In this document: positions 5,983-10,364 of the stretch, piece by piece
Layout: every line of letters begins with the position of its first letter
Numbering within the stretch: the first letter of the stretch is position 1
Assembly (NCBI GenBank): GCA_015661035.1
Contig: JACVJA010000023.1
Span: 1 to 10,364 of the forward strand
Direction of reading: 5' to 3'
From: Candidatus Calidifonticultor daggyaiensis
GTDB lineage: Bacteria; Actinomycetota; Humimicrobiia; Humimicrobiales; Humimicrobiaceae
DNA length: 10,364 bases
Notes under the pieces: generated by a model
What the model was told of the DNA's origin: nothing
The model's database searches: none
What the model saw: the letters and a program-made list of their open reading frames with translations, nothing else
Position numbers and translations under genes: made by a program

Positions 5983-7461
5983 ATGAGTTTAATGGGTATT
6001 GATATTGGTACTACCGGCACGAAAGCAATTGTATTTAATGAGGATGGTGAAATCATTGCGAGTAGATATCAAGAATATAATCTAATTTTTCCTAAACCTG
6101 GTTGGGTAGAATTTGATACAAAGTCTCAGTGGGAAAAAATTTTGAATGTTTTAGAAAGTGTAAATAATGATGAAAATGTAAAAAAGGACCCTGTAACAGC
6201 ATTATCTGTTTCAACTTTTGGCGAGGGTTTTACACCTGTAGATAAAAAGGGACAAATTATTTACAATACAATTTATTCAACAGATGCAAGGAGTACAAAA
6301 GAGTTAGAATACATACTATCATATTACAGTCCAAAACAATTATTTGAGTTAACCGGATATCCTCCTGGTTTTATCTGTCCATTAAATAAGATACTCTGGT
6401 TAAAAAAGAACAAACCGGAAATATATAATAAAACAGAAAGATTTTTATTTACAGATGAGCTTCTTTATCATATGCTTGGAATCAAGGACACTTACATTAA
6501 TTATGCGCTTGCTTCAAGAACTCTTTTTTTTGATATAAGAAAAAAGGTTTGGGTAGAAGAAATTTTATCCCATTTTGATATAGATGTTAATTTATTTTCA
6601 AAACCAATTGAATCCGGCATTGAAATTGGTAAAGTAGATAATAAGGTTGCAAAAAAGCTTGGGTTTGTAAAAGATGTATCAGTAGTATCGGGCTGCCATG
6701 ACCAACCGTGTGCTGCTTTTGGTGTTGGTGCTGTTTCGGGTGGTATAGCAGCTGACGGAATGGGCACTGTTGAATGTGTGACACTTTGTTCAGAAGAAGC
6801 TTTAACAACAGAAGAGATGTTAAAAAATAATTTTTGTCTACAGGTTCATGCATTAAAGGATAAATATGTAACTTTAGCTTACAATTTATCTGCTGGAAGT
6901 GTCGTAAAATGGTATAAAGATATTTTTTTAAATGGTGATAGTGATAAAATTAGGGAAATATCCAAATCATTATCATTTATTCCAACAAGATTATTTTCGT
7001 TACCATATTTTTCTGCAACAGGCACACCTTATCTTGACCCTATTTCAAAAGGTTCAATCATTGGTTTAGACTTAGGTACAAAAAAAGAAGAAATTTTTAA
7101 AGCTATTGTTGAAAGTTTAGTTTTTGAAATTTGCTTTAATGTAGAGTTATTGCAGAAAAGTGGTTTATTTGTCAAGCAACTTAGAGCTAGTGGTGGTGGC
7201 TCAAAATCAGATTTTGAACTTTTGCTTAAAGCCTCTTTGCTTAATACGCCTATTTTGAGAATGGATATAGCTGAGGCTGGTTGTCTTGGAACAATGATTT
7301 TAGCTGGAGTTGGAACAAAGAAATTTACTTTAAAAGAGGCCATAGAAAGATTTATAAAGATTAAGGATGTTTTTGAACCTAATAAAGAAATTAAAGAAAA
7401 ATATTTGGGAAAATTTGAAAAGTATAAGAAGATTTATAGTTTAGTAAGTCAGTTGTATTGA
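5983..7461 (+). CDS. FGGY-family sugar kinase (xylulokinase-like)
   Basis: The 492-residue length is typical of FGGY carbohydrate kinases, which phosphorylate sugars or polyols with ATP in the cytoplasm. The first phosphate-binding loop is GIDIGTTGTKA at 5-15. The segment PKPGWVEFD (37-45) is characteristic of the family. The catalytic Asp is Asp240 in SGCHDQPCAAFG, where the usual first Gly-Gly pair is Gly-Cys. The second phosphate loop is GMGTVE at 259-264, and the adenosine motif is ASGGGSKSD at 402-410. All active-site blocks are present, so the enzyme should work. Unlike the genes before it, it has only a weak purine-rich stretch (5964-5972) ten bases before the ATG; the second Met codon at 5992 leaves too little before the first strand. 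The xylose-isomerase-like protein upstream could supply its ketose. Family sure; sugar unknown. Confidence 0.92.
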   Translation: MSLMGIDIGTTGTKAIVFNEDGEIIASRYQEYNLIFPKPGWVEFDTKSQWEKILNVLESVNNDENVKKDPVTALSVSTFGEGFTPVDKKGQIIYNTIYSTDARSTKELEYILSYYSPKQLFELTGYPPGFICPLNKILWLKKNKPEIYNKTERFLFTDELLYHMLGIKDTYINYALASRTLFFDIRKKVWVEEILSHFDIDVNLFSKPIESGIEIGKVDNKVAKKLGFVKDVSVVSGCHDQPCAAFGVGAVSGGIAADGMGTVECVTLCSEEALTTEEMLKNNFCLQVHALKDKYVTLAYNLSAGSVVKWYKDIFLNGDSDKIREISKSLSFIPTRLFSLPYFSATGTPYLDPISKGSIIGLDLGTKKEEIFKAIVESLVFEICFNVELLQKSGLFVKQLRASGGGSKSDFELLLKASLLNTPILRMDIAEAGCLGTMILAGVGTKKFTLKEAIERFIKIKDVFEPNKEIKEKYLGKFEKYKKIYSLVSQLY

Positions 7462-7470
7462 TTTTCTAGT

Positions 7471-8565
7471 ATGTTTTATAACAGTATTAGTGAAAAAGAA
7501 TTATTAAATAACCCTAATGCTTTTTATAGTGATACAGACATTAAATATTATTATGAATTCAACTATCCATTTATAAAATCAAAGCTAAAATATACAAAAT
7601 ATAAAGATTATAAAAACCTTGTAAAAGATATACAATATTTTCAAACTATTAATTCTTCCCTAGGAAATAAAAATAAGTTTTCAGAAATAATTTTAGAAAT
7701 CAATTATAAGCCTTGTTTTAGATTTTTAGAAGAAATTTATAATTATGGAATAAACAAAAGTTATAAAATAAAGTTACCATTACTTGAACCAAAAGCTAAT
7801 CTTAATTGTTTTCAATATGATGAACATAATAAGAATAATGAAAAAAGACTTTCTAAATTTGTTCATAAAAAAAACAATAATAGAAAAAGATGTGTAATTC
7901 TTATTCATGGATTTGGGTCAAAAAATAAAAAAATTTATTTACAGTTAGCTGAAAGATTTGCAAAAAATGGAATATTCAGCGTTGTTTATAGTTTACCATT
8001 TCATTTTGATAGGTCGATTTATTTAAATGATAAAAAAAATAATTATGATATTAGTGATTTTAGAGCAACATTAGAGCTTTTTAGACAGACTATAATTGAG
8101 TTAAGGATATTAATAAAAATATTAAAAAAAGAATACTTTAATAGTGTTGGTATACTTGGTTTTAGTTTTGGTGGGTTTTGTGCAAGTTTAATCTCATGCT
8201 TTGAGAATAACTGCGATTTTGTCATTTCTATTGCATCAATGGGTGATTTTAGCAGTTTAAAAATATTTAAAAAAGGCAAAAAAAAGCTGGATGCTACAAA
8301 TTATAAGGATAAAATAAATGATTTTTTTTCTACAAATCATATAAGTTTAATTTCACCAATAAATTATTTTCCAATAATAAGCACTTCAAGGGTAATGTTT
8401 ATTCAAGGTTTATTTGATTCAAGAGCCCCAATTCTGGATGCTCTAAAACTGATAAAAAAATGGAATATAAAAAAGGTAATTTTTTACCCATGTGATCACT
8501 TTACTTTTTTTCTATTTAATAGAATTACTATGAAAATTTGCAAAAATTTTATAAAATCTTTATAG
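7471..8565 (+). CDS. Alpha/beta hydrolase with unrecognised N-terminal region
   Basis: The 364-residue protein has an alpha/beta hydrolase core from about residue 140 to the end: ILIHGFGSK (143-151, oxyanion loop), nucleophile Ser232 in GFSFGG, acid Asp316 (QGLFDSRAP) and His343 (PCDHFTFF). The first 130 residues are rich in Tyr, Lys and Asn and match nothing I recognise; they end in a charged, Asn-rich stretch (118-140). No signal peptide or clear membrane segment is seen. The family cleaves esters, amides or thioesters; the substrate here is unknown. The ATG lies 9 bp after the kinase stop, but with no visible ribosome binding site, so translation may be coupled to the kinase or begin elsewhere. 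The gene is poorer in G+C than those before it. Its core resembles that of the minus-strand hydrolase at the right end of the window, suggesting paralogues. Confidence 0.8.
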   Translation: MFYNSISEKELLNNPNAFYSDTDIKYYYEFNYPFIKSKLKYTKYKDYKNLVKDIQYFQTINSSLGNKNKFSEIILEINYKPCFRFLEEIYNYGINKSYKIKLPLLEPKANLNCFQYDEHNKNNEKRLSKFVHKKNNNRKRCVILIHGFGSKNKKIYLQLAERFAKNGIFSVVYSLPFHFDRSIYLNDKKNNYDISDFRATLELFRQTIIELRILIKILKKEYFNSVGILGFSFGGFCASLISCFENNCDFVISIASMGDFSSLKIFKKGKKKLDATNYKDKINDFFSTNHISLISPINYFPIISTSRVMFIQGLFDSRAPILDALKLIKKWNIKKVIFYPCDHFTFFLFNRITMKICKNFIKSL

Positions 8566-8601
8566 TTTTTTAAAATCCTTCTTAAAATAATAGAGTTGTT
8601 A

Positions 8602-9408
8602 ATGAATAATATTTCAAAAGGTGTAAAAATTGAAAATTCTGTACAATTTGTTGATTTTGAAAATTATAATGCTTCTATTGAGAAACTTTTAAGCAATCTT
8701 TCTTTTGATCAAAAACTAAAAAATATAAAAAAAGTTATTATAAAACCAAATTTACTTCAAAACACACCTCATCCTTGTACAACTGATCTTAATTGTATTT
8801 TTGCTGTTATAAACTTTATCAATAATTCTTGTACTAATTTAGAAATAAAAGTAATTGAAGGTTCAGGTGGTTGTGATACTGAACTTTGCTTTAGAGGTCT
8901 AGGGTATTATAAATTAAAAAATATAAAAAATGTGACACTCATTGATGTTGATAAAACAGAACTTGTAAAAATTTTTAATAAAGAAGCAATTGCTTATAAA
9001 GAAGTATATTTACCTAAAGATATTTTTGATGGATTTTTTATTTCAATCCCTACATTAAAAGACCATTTAATTACTACTGTTACATTAGGTATGAAGAATT
9101 TAATTGGGCTATTGCCTGAAAAATATTATGGCGGGTATTGGAGTTATAAAAGGAGTGATGTTCATCGAGTGGGTGTAAATAATGCAATTGTAGATTTAAA
9201 TACTTATATAACAATTGATATGGTAATAATAGATGGCAGAATTGGACAAATTGGAAGTCACTTAGCTGGTGGGAGACAATGTAAGCCTCAAAAAAATATT
9301 TTAATTGGCGGGTATGATGCTTTTAAAGTAGATTGTTTTGGTGCAGAGGTATTAGGACATAATTGGCAGGATGTAAAACATTTAAATTTATTTAGTCAGT
9401 TAAAATAA
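8602..9408 (+). CDS. DUF362 family protein
   Basis: The 268-residue protein shows the DUF362 pattern: IIKPNLL at 46-52, a TTD at 60-62, EGSGG at 86-90, ISIPTLKDH at 147-155, GMKNLIG at 163-169, a strand ending in Asp211-Gly212, and a final GGYDAFKVDCFGAEVLG at 236-252. DUF362 proteins are widespread in anaerobes and some are fused to ferredoxin domains; this one has no CxxCxxC cluster motif and no fusion. Its biochemical role is not known to me. I chose the ATG at 8602 over the in-frame TTG at 8596; neither has a strong ribosome binding site, only an AGAG at 8592-8595. It begins 36 bp after the hydrolase gene, and its last 17 bp overlap the end of the opposing hydrolase gene, so it is the last gene of the + strand run. 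Confidence 0.8.
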   Translation: MNNISKGVKIENSVQFVDFENYNASIEKLLSNLSFDQKLKNIKKVIIKPNLLQNTPHPCTTDLNCIFAVINFINNSCTNLEIKVIEGSGGCDTELCFRGLGYYKLKNIKNVTLIDVDKTELVKIFNKEAIAYKEVYLPKDIFDGFFISIPTLKDHLITTVTLGMKNLIGLLPEKYYGGYWSYKRSDVHRVGVNNAIVDLNTYITIDMVIIDGRIGQIGSHLAGGRQCKPQKNILIGGYDAFKVDCFGAEVLGHNWQDVKHLNLFSQLK

Positions 9409-10364
9409 AATTTAAAATAATATTTTGTGCTTTTTTATTTGACAAAATATTGCTAGTATGGAATTTATAAAACCAGTATATTTTTGGTCTTTTTAACCTT
9501 TCCCAAAGTTGAATAGTAGACCTTTTATTAAAATAGTGATCGAACTTAGAATTAATCATTAAAACTTTGTTTCTGTCAATTTTATCTGCAAATATTAATG
9601 GATCGCATAAAAAGCAGTATTTTTTTAAAAATGAATTTATATTTGTTTTTCTTGTTGTTTTACTTATATTTGAATTATTTTTATATAAAAAAGTGTTATT
9701 AAATTTAATAAGATTAGTTAAAGTATTTAAACTAATATTTTTAAATTCTTTTTCAAAATTATTAAAATCCTCATAAATTTTTTTGCATTTTTCCTTGTTT
9801 ATGCTGTCATTTTCTCTATCTAAACAGTTACCCTTTAAAATAAGGGAAAGAAAACTATTCCAGTGAATTTCATGCCAATTTCCACCACCAAAAATTAAAA
9901 CACATTTATATACTAAAGCTTCAAAAGCTAATGTTATTACTGAAATCATACTGCCTAAGCTAAAACCACATAATATTATTTTATTAAATTTATAATTTTC
10001 TTTTGCCAAATGTATTACTTTTCTTAAATCTAAAACAGATTGATTAAAAAAAGTAAGTGTTTGGATATCATCAAAATATATTAATCTTTCACCACTTTGC
10101 TCTCCAGGTGGTGTTCTTAGTAAATGGTATGGTAGATGAATAAACATGCAATAATATCCATTCTTTGTTATAAAATTTATAAAATTTTGGTAGTTTATTA
10201 ATTTATCCGGCTTAGTACCGAATCCATGGAGTAAAATCACTAAATCTTTTACATGAAAGTCATTATTGACTAAATTACTATAAGAGTTATTAGATGTATA
10301 ATTATTAGAATTATCGGGTAAATAATAATCAATAATAATAATATCATTATTTATTACGTTGCTT
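9392..10364 (-). CDS. Alpha/beta hydrolase, 5' end outside window
   Basis: On the minus strand the frame is open from the right edge to the TAA at 9394-9392, 323 residues. A GTG at 10240-10238 could be read as a start but it falls within the first core strand (VILLHGFG), and 41 open codons precede it, so the true start is probably outside. Those codons give an Ile-rich strand, then an Asn/Ser/Tyr-rich linker (about codons 17-36). The core has HGFG at codons 46-49, LPYHLLRTPPGE near 76-87, nucleophile Ser135 in GFSLGS, acid Asp275 (SKFDHYF) and His302 (KFHTSN). The insert between nucleophile and acid is long and Asn/Lys-rich (about 170-245). It resembles the hydrolase at 7471-8565 in the oxyanion loop, the LP-[FY]-H segment and the nucleophile region. 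The reaction is unknown. Confidence 0.78.
   Translation of the reverse strand, partial: SNVINNDIIIIDYYLPDNSNNYTSNNSYSNLVNNDFHVKDLVILLHGFGTKPDKLINYQNFINFITKNGYYCMFIHLPYHLLRTPPGEQSGERLIYFDDIQTLTFFNQSVLDLRKVIHLAKENYKFNKIILCGFSLGSMISVITLAFEALVYKCVLIFGGGNWHEIHWNSFLSLILKGNCLDRENDSINKEKCKKIYEDFNNFEKEFKNISLNTLTNLIKFNNTFLYKNNSNISKTTRKTNINSFLKKYCFLCDPLIFADKIDRNKVLMINSKFDHYFNKRSTIQLWERLKRPKIYWFYKFHTSNILSNKKAQNIILNFILTD

Noticed and set aside
6501..7343. Minus-strand open frames opposite the kinase gene
   Set aside because: They overlap a complete FGGY kinase with all its motifs and have no recognisable domains or ribosome binding sites.
8596..8601. TTG start for the DUF362 gene at 8596
   Set aside because: An ATG follows two codons later at 8602, and the weak AGAG at 8592-8595 touches the TTG directly, too close to serve it.
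9567..9776. Plus-strand open frame of 69 codons opposite the right-hand hydrolase
   Set aside because: It is antisense to the Asn/Lys-rich insert of the hydrolase and its Leu/Phe-rich product is what that composition produces in reverse.
10238..10240. GTG as the start of the minus-strand hydrolase
   Set aside because: It lies in the first strand of the hydrolase core, and the same frame stays open for 41 codons to the window edge; a start there would leave the fold without its usual lead-in.
10320..10342. AAT-rich trinucleotide run resembling a microsatellite
   Set aside because: It is interrupted and lies in the open frame of the minus-strand hydrolase, where it encodes an Ile/Tyr/Asp segment.

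Overview
The window is AT-rich bacterial DNA, roughly 30% G+C by eye. The upstream genes have strong GGAGG-type ribosome binding sites, TGA is used as a stop and TGG as Trp, so a standard bacterial code fits. This suits a low-GC bacterium such as a Firmicute, a Thermotogota member or a similar anaerobic lineage. No rRNA or other marker is present, so I do not assign a taxon.

Region 1 (1-7461, all + strand) is a carbohydrate or polyol catabolic cluster. In order it holds: a 5'-truncated class I mannose-6-phosphate-isomerase-like cupin protein (1-1134); a TIM-barrel sugar isomerase/epimerase (1175-2068); a zinc-dependent medium-chain dehydrogenase (2294-3379); a xylose-isomerase-superfamily protein with an altered metal ligand (3427-4545); a Gfo/Idh/MocA oxidoreductase without the usual Lys and Asp catalytic residues (4613-5737); and an FGGY sugar kinase (5983-7461). 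A candidate promoter with a palindrome in its spacer precedes the dehydrogenase, so there may be at least two transcription units. The enzyme classes suggest a route in which a sugar or cyclitol is oxidised, isomerised or epimerised, then phosphorylated. There is no transporter, regulator or aldolase in the window, so the substrate cannot be named.

Region 2 (7471-10364) is visibly poorer in G+C and has weak ribosome binding sites. It holds an alpha/beta hydrolase with an unrecognised N-terminal region (7471-8565), a DUF362-family protein (8602-9408), and on the minus strand a second, related alpha/beta hydrolase that runs off the right edge (9392-10364). The last two genes are convergent and their 3' ends overlap by 17 bp. 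Both hydrolases keep a Ser-Asp-His triad and both have an Asn-rich stretch just before the hydrolase core. The function of this trio is unknown, and whether it belongs with the sugar cluster is unclear, although its first gene starts only 9 bp after the kinase.

I see no tRNA, rRNA, CRISPR array, insertion sequence or convincing rho-independent terminator.
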